Counted from the stretch's first letter, positions 15,742-24,849 are shown. The stretch is DNA of 34,841 nt from Actinomycetota bacterium (GCA_963169245.1 CAUJEC010000036.1:1-34841); one strand, 5' to 3'. Translations and numbers: made by a program. The notes: generated by a model not told the origin, from the letters alone.

Positions 15742-18072
15742 TCACCCGATCCGTAGCGGCAGGGACACCACAGCCAGCGACTGGAGTGTCTCGGGTTCAA
15801 GGTGCTCGAGGGACTCCGACGTGTAGAGCCACGGATCACCGTTGACGATCAGGATGCGACGGACCTCCGGGGGACCAGAGGCGTCACAGCCCAGGTCCTC
15901 CTGACCGAGTCGGCACCTCGGTCCCAGGTCGGCTTCATGGGGCGTCACCCGTCGAGGAGTGAGCGTGTCGGCGCCGACCGACAGGAACACCGCTTCAGGA
16001 GGGAGTGAGTTGTAGCTCGGGTAGCCGAGAAACTGCCGGATCGGGAACACAGCCGTCGAGTGGGAACGCCACCACGTGAAGGAGTGGTGCTGCTCACCTG
16101 AGTACGAATAAGAGCTGGCATTGTCGATCGACCAGCGGGCCACCACCACTGGAGCGGCGCTCAGATCTATGACCAGCGCCTGAACCCCTTGGTCGATCCG
16201 CTCACCAACTGATCGGAATGTGACCCCCTTGATGAGAATCCTGCCGTCGGGGATCGGGTGGATGTACTCGCCGGTTCCGCCGAGGTCGACCGAACCACGC
16301 TCGCTCGGCGCGCTCGGATCGCTCAGATCCACCACGACGAGCCCAGTGCTCAGCGGACCAGTGGCCATGAGCACCTGAGCGCCCACAAACCGGACTCCTG
16401 CCACGCCTGCGACCGCAGCGGTCGGCTTGATTACTCCGATCTGGACAAGCTTGTGGGTCCCGCGGTCAGTCGAGAGTGTGTGGACCGCCACCGTCGCCTT
16501 GTCCTGTTCCTTCCATGGAAGAACGTCGACTGTGACGACCCCGACGGTGTTCTCATCGATCACCGACAGCGAGAAACTGTCTCGCACCGATCCGTCAACC
16601 TTGCCGGAGCCGACATACGCGGGTCCGGCCTCGGTGAACTCAAACCGGTGAAGCGCCGTCGCCCAGTCGCTGAAGTCGGCCTTCTGTTTTGCCCGGTCGA
16701 CCCATATGTGCGATGCAACTAAGACATCGGTGGCCGAGGCGGTAATGGTTTCGGACGGGGCGAGAATGGACATCGAGCGGGGTTCGAAGTCCTTGTTGAT
16801 GTCGAATTCGACGAGCGAGGTCATCTGAACACCGGCGAACGTGTCGGGGACCACGACATCCCCACACCCAACAAGCGGCTTGGACTCAGTGCCCTTTCCA
16901 TGGTCCCAGTCCGGAATCCAGTCCTGCACGGTTGATTCGGCAACAACCAGTCGGTTCTGCCTCAGAGCAGGGGCAACTGATGGCGCTCGTGCCGGAAGAA
17001 CCATCGGCAACTCGGCCAGATCCGAGGTGGTCACGATCCGGACCTGATCTCCCACCCGTCGAGCAGCGACAAGTCCACCTTCGATGCGAACCGTGTCGAT
17101 GACTTTCGGTTGGGACGGATCGGAGAAGTCGACGGTGGTCAGAGTCACATAGTCGACATAGGGACGCGCTGCGGAGGGGTCATCGGCTATCGGCGGTTCG
17201 GGTACCGACTCGATGCCGAAGACGATCGCTCGGGAACCGTTCACCAGAATCGAGTCCGCCCGGCGGATCAGCGCATACTGATTGGCGGCATCGGCCGGTT
17301 CACTTGTGCCCATCGTGACCTCGCCAACCACAGCCGGGATCGACGTGTCCGTGATCCTCAGATTGGGTCCGGCGATCTCCAGGACAAGCGAACCCACGGC
17401 TTTGACGGAATCGGGTTCGTCCACACCGGCGACGATGACATTGGTGCCCTGAGTTTCACCCACTCCTGACTCATCGCTGAAGGCAAGGGATTTACTGTCC
17501 GACTCGACGCCGGCGGAGTAGCCGTAGTCTGCTGCACTCATCCTGCCCATACCCATGCCAACGTTGTAGGGCGTGACATATCCGAGATTCCCAAAGCCCT
17601 GACTTCCGACGTGCTCCGCTCCGGTTCGGCGAAGCTGATCAAGGAGTAAGTCGCAGGTGTCGTAGCGGGCGACCGATGCGACGAGCTTCACCTTTGCCGG
17701 ATCGACCGGCTCTGGGGGAAGGGAGTCGACGAACTTCGCCGCAGCACCTGACGCGAATCCACTGACCGTCCCCGACGAGGCCTTCCCCAACGACGGCGGC
17801 TCATTCCGACGCGCTGTCACGATGAGTGCCCCGGCCAACGCGACTACTAACAGGGAGGCGACCCCAATCATCGCGATGCTGAGCACCCGAGTTCGATGAA
17901 GTTGTCTGCGCAATGACTTGACAATGATCTCATGGCCACCGATCGGCGACGCGGAAGCTCGAATCCCTTCACCGACCTCACGCAGAGTCCTATCGACCTG
18001 CAGATCCTCAACGCCATCGATCAGAGGCTCTGAACCCGTCACTTCGCGGCCTTCCGGTTCTTCGTCAGTCAT
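15742..18072 (-). CDS. Membrane-anchored beta-propeller domain protein, probable partner/anti-sigma of adjacent sigma factor
   Basis: 776 aa. The N-terminal ~62 residues are charged and cytoplasmic (EDLQVDRTLREVGEGI; SLRRQLHRTR). One membrane segment follows (VLSIAMIGVASLLVVALAGA), then a large exterior part. The exterior matches the secreted C-terminal beta-propeller family (Pfam Beta_propel): ETQGTNVIVAGVDEPDSVKA is the conserved family motif, followed by repeated blades such as YVDYVTLTTVDFSDPSQPKV, GLVVVDLSDPSAPSERGSV and AVFPIRQFLGYPSY. Its ATG overlaps the sigma-factor stop by 4 bp. This order plus the small cytoplasmic domain suggests control of the sigma factor, but no zinc-type HxxxCxxC anti-sigma motif is seen. 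It could equally be a target gene. Confidence 0.85.
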   Translation of the reverse strand: MTDEEPEGREVTGSEPLIDGVEDLQVDRTLREVGEGIRASASPIGGHEIIVKSLRRQLHRTRVLSIAMIGVASLLVVALAGALIVTARRNEPPSLGKASSGTVSGFASGAAAKFVDSLPPEPVDPAKVKLVASVARYDTCDLLLDQLRRTGAEHVGSQGFGNLGYVTPYNVGMGMGRMSAADYGYSAGVESDSKSLAFSDESGVGETQGTNVIVAGVDEPDSVKAVGSLVLEIAGPNLRITDTSIPAVVGEVTMGTSEPADAANQYALIRRADSILVNGSRAIVFGIESVPEPPIADDPSAARPYVDYVTLTTVDFSDPSQPKVIDTVRIEGGLVAARRVGDQVRIVTTSDLAELPMVLPARAPSVAPALRQNRLVVAESTVQDWIPDWDHGKGTESKPLVGCGDVVVPDTFAGVQMTSLVEFDINKDFEPRSMSILAPSETITASATDVLVASHIWVDRAKQKADFSDWATALHRFEFTEAGPAYVGSGKVDGSVRDSFSLSVIDENTVGVVTVDVLPWKEQDKATVAVHTLSTDRGTHKLVQIGVIKPTAAVAGVAGVRFVGAQVLMATGPLSTGLVVVDLSDPSAPSERGSVDLGGTGEYIHPIPDGRILIKGVTFRSVGERIDQGVQALVIDLSAAPVVVARWSIDNASSYSYSGEQHHSFTWWRSHSTAVFPIRQFLGYPSYNSLPPEAVFLSVGADTLTPRRVTPHEADLGPRCRLGQEDLGCDASGPPEVRRILIVNGDPWLYTSESLEHLEPETLQSLAVVSLPLRIG

Positions 18073-18599
18073 TGGAGCGCCTCCTCCATATTCAGGGTCT
18101 CTCTCAATTGGGTCCTCGCCCGGTGAAGCAGTGACTTGACCGCCGAGACTGAGAGGGTCATTTCGTTGGCAATGGACTCGAGGCTCAGGTCGGCGCCGTA
18201 GTGAAGTGCCACAGCCGTGGCCTGGCTCTCTGGCAGCAAGCGCACCATCGCCCAGAGTTCTGAGTCGACTGCTGATCCTGACTCAGCGCCGAACAGGTCG
18301 ACATCTGAGCCACCCATACTGAAGTCGCCGCCCAGTCTCTGCATGGCTCGTCGTTCGGTTGACTGTCTGCGGCTTGTTGAGATCGCCTGGTTGATAACCG
18401 CCCGGCGTACCCACGCACCCGGACGATCCATGGCCGAGACCTTCGCCCATCGACCGTAGGTACGTTCAAGTACGTCTTGGACGATCTCCTCGGCCATTGA
18501 ATGGCTGCCGACGATCATCATCGCTGCTGCCACTGCACCTCGGAACTCGCTGTCCACCAGTCGTACGAAGGTCTCGTCATCAACATTCGGGCGCCTCAT
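18069..18599 (-). CDS. Sigma-70 family (ECF/SigE-like) RNA polymerase sigma factor
   Basis: 176 aa, the size of an ECF sigma factor. Region 2 is at about 10-80 (FVRLVDSEFRGAVAAAMMIV; SMAEEIVQDVLERTYGRW; RPGAWVRRAVINQAISTSRR). Region 4 is at about 125-168 (LLPESQATAVALHYGADLSL, ESIANEMTLSVSAVKSLLHR, ARTQLRE) and forms the -35-binding helix-turn-helix. No region 1.1 or 3. It overlaps the beta-propeller gene downstream and the small ORF upstream by 4 bp each, so expression is probably coupled. No clear self-recognised promoter was found immediately upstream, because the preceding space is filled by the small ORF. Confidence 0.92.
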   Translation of the reverse strand: MRRPNVDDETFVRLVDSEFRGAVAAAMMIVGSHSMAEEIVQDVLERTYGRWAKVSAMDRPGAWVRRAVINQAISTSRRQSTERRAMQRLGGDFSMGGSDVDLFGAESGSAVDSELWAMVRLLPESQATAVALHYGADLSLESIANEMTLSVSAVKSLLHRARTQLRETLNMEEALQ

Positions 18600-18763
18600 T
18601 GCGACAACCCCAGGGATTTGGTGGCTTCACGCCAAGTGGATTCGATGGTTTGTAGTCCAGCGGACTCGACGTGATCGCCCTTCACAGCAATACACACGAA
18701 TGAGCCGGCACTCAGGTCGCGCTCGGCGGTTCTCGACTGCCGATCCAGTCGGCCACGTTTCAC
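18596..18763 (-). CDS. Small 55-aa protein, translationally coupled between hydrolase and sigma factor
   Basis: A GTG at 18763 overlaps the TGA of the hydrolase gene (GTGA). The stop at 18596 overlaps the sigma-factor ATG (ATGA). GTG 18763 is the only possible start after an in-frame stop upstream. The product begins basic (VKRGRLDRQSRTAERD), continues LSAGSFVCIAVKGDHVESAG and ends LQTIESTWREATKSLGLSQ. It has one Cys and no obvious membrane segment. I do not recognise a family. The exact 4-bp overlaps on both sides, the same spacing used throughout this operon, argue that it is translated. It could alternatively be a chance frame in a leader region. Confidence 0.6.
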   Translation of the reverse strand: MKRGRLDRQSRTAERDLSAGSFVCIAVKGDHVESAGLQTIESTWREATKSLGLSQ

Positions 18764-19653
18764 CCGGCGAGTCTCTGTTCCAGAAAGTCGAGAACCTGTT
18801 CAAGCGCTGCGCGGGTTGGTTCTCCGGGCCTGTCGATCAGGTCCTCGGTGAGCACCGAGTGTGCGAAGAGAGAATGGCCCGATGGGTTCCGACAACCAGA
18901 GTCGATCGGCACTTCGATGAACGACTGCCCCAGGACCTGATTCAACAGGCTGAAACGGCCCTTGGGAGACAGCCGGTCCTCGGAAAAGCGCAGTCCCATC
19001 ACCTGAAGGTCGTCGTCCCTGCATCTTCTGAGCACCTTGGCCAGGTCCGCGTCGGAACATCCGGCATCATCTCGCGCCCCAGGCCTGAAGAACATCGGAA
19101 GCGAGGGCTGTGACATGACGGGAGCGAGCATCTCGGGTTCGGTGGCCATGGCGAGTGCGAACCCGCCGGTGAAACACATGCCCACCGCGCCGACCCCCGC
19201 CCGGCCGCATTCTTCATTCGCGTGTCTGGCAAGAGCCCTCAACCATTCAACGATGGGTGCTGTCGTTCGAAGGGCCAACGCACTGAACTCACGAGCAACA
19301 CAGGCCTTTGGCAGGACCTTCAACATCGCCTTGGCCGATCGGGGCTCGCCGGCAACGCCGAACAGGTCCGGCATGTAGACGTTGAGTCCACGGTCCGCGA
19401 CCCGCCTGGCGAAGTCGGCAACGGTCGGTGTGATACCGGGGATCTCGGCCATCACGATCACTGCAGGTCGTGGAGCCAGAGTCGGTTCCACATCACGCGA
19501 GACTTCTGAGGTCGACTCCCGCCCCGACTCCTCATTTCTCGGCCGCACCCTCGGTGGCCCACCAGAGACCCCCGGCTTGTGAAACACGTCGTAGGTGACG
19601 CCGTCGTGGCTGAACGGGGATCCGGTGAAATCGACGAGCTGATCCGCGACCAT
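18760..19653 (-). CDS. Dienelactone hydrolase-family alpha/beta hydrolase
   Basis: About 297 aa from the ATG at 19653. Seen: SPFSHDGVTYDVFHKPG, then PAVIVMAEIPGITPTVADFA, ADRGLNVYMPDLFG, the nucleophile elbow GAVGMCFTGGFALAMAT (Cys nucleophile as in dienelactone hydrolase), and GHSLFAHSVL with the catalytic His near the end. The Asp of the triad was not assigned. The segment between FHKPG and PAVIV is Arg/Glu/Ser-rich and looks like an insert. ATGs at 19680 and 19731 are possible longer starts, but both overlap the divergent LLM gene. I chose the shortest, which leaves the core domain complete. It heads the four-gene overlapping chain with the small ORF, sigma factor and propeller protein. 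Confidence 0.82.
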   Translation of the reverse strand: MVADQLVDFTGSPFSHDGVTYDVFHKPGVSGGPPRVRPRNEESGRESTSEVSRDVEPTLAPRPAVIVMAEIPGITPTVADFARRVADRGLNVYMPDLFGVAGEPRSAKAMLKVLPKACVAREFSALALRTTAPIVEWLRALARHANEECGRAGVGAVGMCFTGGFALAMATEPEMLAPVMSQPSLPMFFRPGARDDAGCSDADLAKVLRRCRDDDLQVMGLRFSEDRLSPKGRFSLLNQVLGQSFIEVPIDSGCRNPSGHSLFAHSVLTEDLIDRPGEPTRAALEQVLDFLEQRLAG

Positions 19654-19678
19654 TCCTGCAACGGTAGCTTTGAGAACC

Positions 19679-20641
19679 ATGTCGGGTATCGAAGTTCCAG
19701 TAAGCCAGTCCAGGCGGCCATTTCGTTTCATGGTTCAGGCGTCCCACATGTCGGGGCCAGATGAACTGATTCCGCTCGCCCGTAAGGCTGAGGATCTTGG
19801 CGTATCGGTTCTCACCGTTGCGGACCACTTCGATGACCAGTTCGCACCGATCCCCGCCATGATGGCCGTTGCAATGTCAACATCGACTTTGCGAGTGGGG
19901 TCGCTCGTGTTCTCCAACGACTATCGACACCCGGTGATGCTCGCAAAGGAGGCGGCCACAGTCGACGTGTTCTCCGGCGGCCGACTCGAGTTCGGAATCG
20001 GCGCAGGCTGGATGACCGAGGACTACCGGACCGCTGGGATGACCATGGACAGGCCCGGTGTGCGGATCTCCAGACTCGGAGAATCGATCCAGGTGATCCT
20101 CTCGGCTTGGAGTGGCGAGCAGTTCGACTTCGATGGCCGCCACTATCAGGTCACCGAGTTCACCGGAGCACCGCTGACACATCAGCGTCCTCATCCACCA
20201 ATAACGATCGGTGGTGGTGGGCGCAGTGTCCTGTCCTTGGCGGGCAAATATGCGAACACCGTCGGACTCAACCCGATATTGACCTCAGGCGTCATCGACG
20301 AGAACGCGGGGCCGAACGCGACTCACGAGGCAACCGAGGAGAAGATCGGTTGGATTCGTGAGGCGGCCGGTGACCGCTTCGATCAGATCGAACTCCAGAC
20401 GCGGATTCACCTGGTATTGGTCACAGATGACCGGGACTCGTTCTTCGAGGCGCTCGCAGGAGGGTTCGGCCTCACTCCTGAGCAGGCGAAGCAGACTCCA
20501 CATGCCCTGTGTGGAACCTCAGATCAGATCGCCGACGACCTGATCGAGCGGCGTGAGACACTGGGGATCTCCGCGGTTGGGATCAGCGCGTCCGCACTTG
20601 ACGACATGGCTCCTGTGATAGCGAAGCTCGCAGGAACCTGA
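19679..20641 (+). CDS. LLM class F420-dependent oxidoreductase (MSMEG_2516-like)
   Basis: 320 aa luciferase-like monooxygenase-fold protein. The N-terminus SQSRRPFRFMVQASHMSGPD matches the subgroup that uses coenzyme F420. Seen: EDLGVSVLTVADHFDDQFAP, LRVGSLVFSNDYRHPVMLAK, the flavin/F420-binding region ATVDVFSGGRLEFGIGAGWM, TEDYRTAGMTMDRPGVRI, and RPHPPITIGGGGRSVLSLA. Reaction unknown; such proteins oxidise or reduce small organic substrates with F420. The ATG at 19679 keeps the conserved N-terminus. A TTG at 19670 is an alternative. It is divergent from the hydrolase gene with almost no spacer. No ribosome site is visible, so the mRNA may be leaderless. Confidence 0.9.
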   Translation: MSGIEVPVSQSRRPFRFMVQASHMSGPDELIPLARKAEDLGVSVLTVADHFDDQFAPIPAMMAVAMSTSTLRVGSLVFSNDYRHPVMLAKEAATVDVFSGGRLEFGIGAGWMTEDYRTAGMTMDRPGVRISRLGESIQVILSAWSGEQFDFDGRHYQVTEFTGAPLTHQRPHPPITIGGGGRSVLSLAGKYANTVGLNPILTSGVIDENAGPNATHEATEEKIGWIREAAGDRFDQIELQTRIHLVLVTDDRDSFFEALAGGFGLTPEQAKQTPHALCGTSDQIADDLIERRETLGISAVGISASALDDMAPVIAKLAGT

Positions 20642-20654
20642 ACGTGTAGGGCAA

Positions 20655-20705
20655 TCAAGCCTCGTGGAATCTCAAGCCCAGTTGGATGTCAAGCCCAGTT
20701 GGGTG
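20655..20705. repeat. Three tandem 17-bp repeats
   Basis: Units at 20655 (degenerate), 20672 and 20689. The last two, TCAAGCCCAGTTGGATG and TCAAGCCCAGTTGGGTG, differ at one base. The array fills the gap between the stops of two convergent genes. No hairpin or U-tract is evident. Confidence 0.85.
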
Positions 20706-20710
20706 TCGGC

Positions 20711-21940
20711 TCAGCCGATACGGCCGTAGGAGGTTCCGCCACCGGCACGAACAGCCGAGATCTTCACGACATCACCCGTCGATGGCGAGTGGATCATCTG
20801 TCCGCCACCGATGTACATGCCGACGTGATAGACGGGGTTTCCGCTGAAGACAAGGTCGCCAGGCTGCAGCTGGTCGAAGCTGATCCGCTGAGTTGCAGCC
20901 TTCTGAGCGCCAGAGGTGCGAGGCAGGCGAACACCGACCTGAGCCCACGACCAGAGCATGAGACCAGAGCAGTCGAAACCGGCTGGGGTGGTTCCACCCC
21001 AACGATACGGTGTACCAAGGCGGCTCCTTGCGGCAGCAATAGCACCGGCCGCACCGGAACTGGGGGCGGAGACCACTGGCGGCGGTACGAACTCCGGCTT
21101 CGACGGCGCAGGCGCACCCGGACGAGACGGCGTGGGGGCAGCAGTGTTGGGCGTCTGCTGACGTGCAACACGTTCGGCCTGGGCTGCGGCCTGTCTCTGT
21201 GCTGCTGCAGCAGCGGCTGCCCGTTGAGCGGCTGCTGCCCGAGCGGCTGCTTCTGCCTCTCGACGAGCCTGCTCAGCCTGGATGGCCTGGTTCAGTTCCT
21301 GATTCGCACCCTCGAGAATCTGCCGCTGATTCGCGACACTCGACTCAAGGTCGGAGACAACCTTTGACTGCTCGGAACGACGTGCCTCAAGGGAGGCCGC
21401 CGTCTCATCGAGTTCGGCCTTAAGGTTCTGAAGGTCGGACTTGGTGACCTCTAGGTCATCGGCAAGTTCGACGCGGTCGCCCTTCAGGAGCGAGAGCAGG
21501 ACCTTCTGATTCAGCGCCTCGTTGGGATCGGAGCTCCCGACAACGACAGTGTCGCTACCACCGGCACCGACATATGCCTCGACGAGATAGCTCGATGCCT
21601 CTGACCGAGTCTTGTCAAGCTTCTGCTGGGCGGCCTGAACCTCTTTCTGGTTCTGGGCCTGACGATCCTTGAGGGCAGAGATGTCCTCTTGCAGTTGGAG
21701 ATACTTCTCGTTGAGGACGTCCGACTGATGACGAAGCTTCGAAAGTTCGTCAGCAGCACGATTCGCTGCGGCTCGGAGACTTTCGACGTTCTGAGCACCG
21801 ACCTCGTCACTCGTCGACCCGGGAGCAACACCGATGAGTGTTGCCGAAAGTGCGAGCGTCGCACCTATGGCCATACCCCGGATGACACGGGGGCGGAACG
21901 AGGAGTTGCGGTAGCGGAGAATATTTCGGCCAATACGCAT
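20711..21940 (-). CDS. Secreted NlpC/P60 peptidoglycan endopeptidase, RipA-like
   Basis: 409 aa. A basic N-terminus and hydrophobic segment (MAIGATLALSATLIGVAPG, about 23-41) form a signal peptide. Residues 50-245 are coiled coil (repeated E/K/Q/A-rich heptads, including QLQEDISALKDRQAQNQKEV), followed by an Ala-rich stretch and a Pro-rich linker. Residues about 300-409 form the NlpC/P60 domain: GTPYRWGGTTPAGFDCSGLM (nucleophile Cys), LQPGDLVFSG, YHVGMYIGGGQMIHSPSTG (His). This architecture matches RipA/RipB-type enzymes that cleave D-Glu-mDAP bonds in septal peptidoglycan. Related enzymes are autoinhibited by an N-terminal coiled coil. The gene stands alone, with a promoter very close to the ATG. 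Confidence 0.92.
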   Translation of the reverse strand: MRIGRNILRYRNSSFRPRVIRGMAIGATLALSATLIGVAPGSTSDEVGAQNVESLRAAANRAADELSKLRHQSDVLNEKYLQLQEDISALKDRQAQNQKEVQAAQQKLDKTRSEASSYLVEAYVGAGGSDTVVVGSSDPNEALNQKVLLSLLKGDRVELADDLEVTKSDLQNLKAELDETAASLEARRSEQSKVVSDLESSVANQRQILEGANQELNQAIQAEQARREAEAAARAAAAQRAAAAAAAQRQAAAQAERVARQQTPNTAAPTPSRPGAPAPSKPEFVPPPVVSAPSSGAAGAIAAARSRLGTPYRWGGTTPAGFDCSGLMLWSWAQVGVRLPRTSGAQKAATQRISFDQLQPGDLVFSGNPVYHVGMYIGGGQMIHSPSTGDVVKISAVRAGGGTSYGRIG

Positions 21941-21941
21941 G

Positions 21942-21977
21942 TGTCAGACAGTTTAACGAATCTGACAAATATTACAA
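21942..21977 (-). promoter_or_regulatory. Promoter with 7-12-7 inverted repeat operator before the RipA-like gene
   Basis: On the minus strand TTGTAA (21977-21972), a 16-bp spacer, and TAAACT (21955-21950) form a promoter only about 9 nt from the ATG, so the leader is very short or absent. TGTCAGA (21942-21948) and its exact reverse complement TCTGACA (21961-21967) flank the -10 box, a typical repressor layout. Confidence 0.6.
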
Positions 21978-21993
21978 ACAGGTGTCGAAACAG

Positions 21994-22023
21994 CTACGGA
22001 TTGTTTCAGGAATCAGTCCGTAG
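21994..22023 (-). terminator. Possible terminator hairpin after guaA
   Basis: On the minus strand CTACGGA and TCCGTAG are complementary with a 16-nt loop, starting about 15 bp after the guaA stop. A moderately U-rich stretch (CTGTTTCGACACCTGTTTG) follows. The stem is weak, so this is tentative. Confidence 0.35.
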
Positions 22024-22037
22024 GCAGTCGCCAGCCT

Positions 22038-23606
22038 TCACTCCCACTCAATGGTTCCTGGCGGCTTGGATGTGATGTCATAGGCAACCCGATTGATGCC
22101 GGGCACCTCGTTGATGACGCGCGAGGCCATGATCTCGAGCACGTCGTAGGGGATCCTGGCCCAATCTGCGGTCATTGCGTCCTCGCTGGTGACAGCTCGG
22201 ATGATCACCGGGTGACCATATGTCCGTTCATCCCCCATCACGCCAACAGTGCGGATGTCCGGCAGAACCGCGAATGACTGCCAGATCTCTCGTTCGAGAC
22301 CGTTGTCGCGCAGCACCTCACGGACGATTGCGTCGGCCTCCTGGAGAAGGGCGACCTTCTCTGGCGTGACCTCACCGATGATCCGGACAGCGAGACCCGG
22401 ACCCGGGAACGGTTGACGCCAGACGATCTCATCCGGAAGGCCGAGTTCGGATCCGACGGCACGCACCTCGTCCTTGAACAGGTCCCGGAGCGGCTCAACG
22501 AGTTCGAAGTCAAGGTCCTCGGGCAGGCCACCGACGTTGTGGTGGCTCTTGATAGTCGATGCATGGGCCGTGCCCGACTCGATGATGTCCGGGTAGACCG
22601 TTCCCTGCACCAGGAACTTGGCGTCACTCACCGAGTCGCGGGCCTCCTCGAAGACCCGGATGAACAGTTCGCCGATGGCCTTTCGTTTGTCCTCGGGGTC
22701 GGTCAGACCTGCGAGTCGACCAAAGAACTTCTCGCCGGCCTCCACGTGGATCAGTTCGATCCCCTGATGCTCGTTGAAGGTCTCTATGACCTGATCGCCC
22801 TCGTTCTTGCGCATCAGGCCGGTGTCGACGAATACGCAGGTGAGTTGATCACCGATCGCCCTGTGAACCAGTGCTGCGGCCACGGCCGAGTCGACTCCGC
22901 CCGACAGCCCACAGATGGCATGGCCGTCACCGATCTGCTGTCGAATCTGAGCGACGGCGCTCTCGATGAAGGCCTCCATCGTCCACTCGGCAGACAGTCC
23001 AGCGATCTCGTGAAGGAACCGCTCGATGATCTGTTGTCCGCCATCGGTGTGGATGACCTCTGGATGGAACTGGACTCCATAGGTTCGGCGCTCTGAGTTC
23101 TCGAGAACGGCGACGGGAGCCCCTGGGGTTGACGCAGTAGCGCAGAATCCTGGCGGGAGTTCCGAGATGGCATCGAAGTGGCTCATCCAGACCGTCGATG
23201 ACCCATCAGTGCCGCTGCTCGAATCGAGTAGTCGTGACTCGACCTGCGCTATTGGCTCCATCTTGGTACGGCCATATTCGCCAGCACCTGAACGGGCCAC
23301 CGTCCCACCGAGTTGCGAGGCAATCAACTGAGCGCCGTAGCAGATGCCGAGTATCGGCACGCCGAGGTCATAGATCGCCGGATCGAGTCGGGGCGAATCC
23401 TCCACGTGGACCGACTTGGGTCCACCGGAGATGATGATCGCGCCCGGACGTCGCTCGGCAATCTCGGCGGCTGAGATCGTGTGCGGAACGACTTCTGAGA
23501 AGACGTGTGCCTCCCTGACCCGCCGGGCGATCAGCTGCGCGTACTGGGCACCCATGTCTATTACGAGGACTTCCTCGGTGACGGGAACGGAAGGGGTTGG
23601 TGTCAT
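22038..23606 (-). CDS. guaA: GMP synthase (glutamine-hydrolysing)
   Basis: 522 aa. Converts XMP to GMP using glutamine and ATP. The glutaminase part (about 1-205) shows [20 protein letters not shown], the nucleophile region [17 protein letters not shown], and YGVQFHPEV with the catalytic His/Glu. The ATP pyrophosphatase part has the P-loop [17 protein letters not shown] and the C-terminal dimerisation domain ([30 protein letters not shown], the usual ending). GGAAGAA lies 8 nt upstream of the ATG at 23606, which is preferred over the longer open frame. It follows guaB3 by 67 bp in the same direction. Confidence 0.97.
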   Translation of the reverse strand: MTPTPSVPVTEEVLVIDMGAQYAQLIARRVREAHVFSEVVPHTISAAEIAERRPGAIIISGGPKSVHVEDSPRLDPAIYDLGVPILGICYGAQLIASQLGGTVARSGAGEYGRTKMEPIAQVESRLLDSSSGTDGSSTVWMSHFDAISELPPGFCATASTPGAPVAVLENSERRTYGVQFHPEVIHTDGGQQIIERFLHEIAGLSAEWTMEAFIESAVAQIRQQIGDGHAICGLSGGVDSAVAAALVHRAIGDQLTCVFVDTGLMRKNEGDQVIETFNEHQGIELIHVEAGEKFFGRLAGLTDPEDKRKAIGELFIRVFEEARDSVSDAKFLVQGTVYPDIIESGTAHASTIKSHHNVGGLPEDLDFELVEPLRDLFKDEVRAVGSELGLPDEIVWRQPFPGPGLAVRIIGEVTPEKVALLQEADAIVREVLRDNGLEREIWQSFAVLPDIRTVGVMGDERTYGHPVIIRAVTSEDAMTADWARIPYDVLEIMASRVINEVPGINRVAYDITSKPPGTIEWE

Positions 23607-23673
23607 GTCGATTTCTTCCGACTTGTGCGTTTCGATCTTATGTTCTGAGGCTGGACTTCGTGGAGAGTTCGAC

Positions 23674-24816
23674 TCAGGCCCACTGTTGGCCGGGCACCAC
23701 CGACGGCGGTGCCGTGACCATGAGATCGGCCTTCTGGAGTTCCTTGAGAGTGCCGTAGCCCGCAACGGCCATCGACTTGCGCAGTCCACCGATCAGGTTG
23801 GTTCTGCCATCGGATCGATGCGATGGGCCGTTGAGGATGGCCTCCAGAGAACCAACCGGATCGACCTTGCGAACCCGGCCACGGGGCAGCGACCGATGCG
23901 AGGCCGACATCGGCCAGAAGGCCCCACCAGCGGGTGCGGTCTCAGCGCGGGCCAGGGGTGAGGAGAGGATCACTCCATCCGCTCCGCATACGACAGCCTT
24001 GGCGATATCACCGCCGGTGTGAATACCACCCTCGGCGATCACATGGACATAGACACCGGTCTCATCGAGGTGACGCATGCGAGCGGCCCGAGCATCTGCA
24101 ATGGCGGTGGCCAGCGGGTTTCCAATGCCCAGAACCCGCCGTGAGGTCGAACCCGTTCGTGGGCCCATTCCGACGATCACCCCAGCAGCACCGGTTCGCA
24201 TCAAGTGAAGCGCCGCCTGATAGCTGGTGCAGCCCCCTACGAGCACGGGCACCTCGAGACGACGGACGAGATGTTTGAGGTCGAGTGGCTGATGAGCTCC
24301 GGCGGAAACGTGTTCGGCGGAGGTGACCGTTGCCTGAATGACCAGAAGGTCGGGCTCGGCAGCGATGATGTGGGGTAGAAGATCCTCTGTGGTCTGCGGA
24401 GTGACTGCAACCACAGCCGTGCCGCCGACATCGTGGATCTCGCCCACACGAACCTTGATCAGTTCTGGATCGACCGGCTTTGCGTAGATGGCCTGCAGCC
24501 GTTCGGTGGAGGTGTCGGAACCCGAGGTTGCCAGTTCTTCGAGCAGCGAGGTCGGATCCTCGTAGCGACACCAGAGACCATCGAGATGCAATGCGCCAGC
24601 ACCCCCGAGGCGAGACATCTCGATAGCGGTGGAAGGGCTGGTCACCCCGTCCAGCGCCGCGGCAATGACGGGGATCTCGAACTGATAGGCGTCGAGTTGC
24701 CATGCGACATCGATCTCGTCGGCATCGCGGGTACGGCGGCTTGGGACGATGGAGACCTCTGCGAGGGAGTACCCACGGCGGCCGGATTTTCCGAGACCGA
24801 TTTCGATTTCTGCCAC
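23674..24816 (-). CDS. guaB3: GuaB3 family IMP dehydrogenase-related protein
   Basis: 380 aa. Related to IMP dehydrogenase, but without CBS domains. It matches actinobacterial GuaB3: [60 protein letters not shown] and [76 protein letters not shown]; and LQKADLMV. The loop corresponding to IMPDH's catalytic GSICTTR reads [11 protein letters not shown] and has no Cys, so ordinary IMPDH chemistry is unlikely. The start at GTG 24816 follows AGAAGG and fits the family's N-terminus. An ATG at 24840 is a weaker alternative. Its position beside guaA and guaB suggests a role in guanine nucleotide balance; the exact reaction in this organism is uncertain. Confidence 0.92.
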   Translation of the reverse strand: MAEIEIGLGKSGRRGYSLAEVSIVPSRRTRDADEIDVAWQLDAYQFEIPVIAAALDGVTSPSTAIEMSRLGGAGALHLDGLWCRYEDPTSLLEELATSGSDTSTERLQAIYAKPVDPELIKVRVGEIHDVGGTAVVAVTPQTTEDLLPHIIAAEPDLLVIQATVTSAEHVSAGAHQPLDLKHLVRRLEVPVLVGGCTSYQAALHLMRTGAAGVIVGMGPRTGSTSRRVLGIGNPLATAIADARAARMRHLDETGVYVHVIAEGGIHTGGDIAKAVVCGADGVILSSPLARAETAPAGGAFWPMSASHRSLPRGRVRKVDPVGSLEAILNGPSHRSDGRTNLIGGLRKSMAVAGYGTLKELQKADLMVTAPPSVVPGQQWA

Positions 24817-24843
24817 TTCACACCTTCTTGGGGGAAACATCGC

Positions 24844-24849
24844 ATTCTA
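24844..24849 (-). promoter_or_regulatory. Candidate -10 box for guaB3-guaA
   Basis: TAGAAT on the minus strand (24849-24844), giving a leader of about 20-25 nt to GTG 24816. The -35 region at 17 bp (TTCGGC) is poor. Confidence 0.4.
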
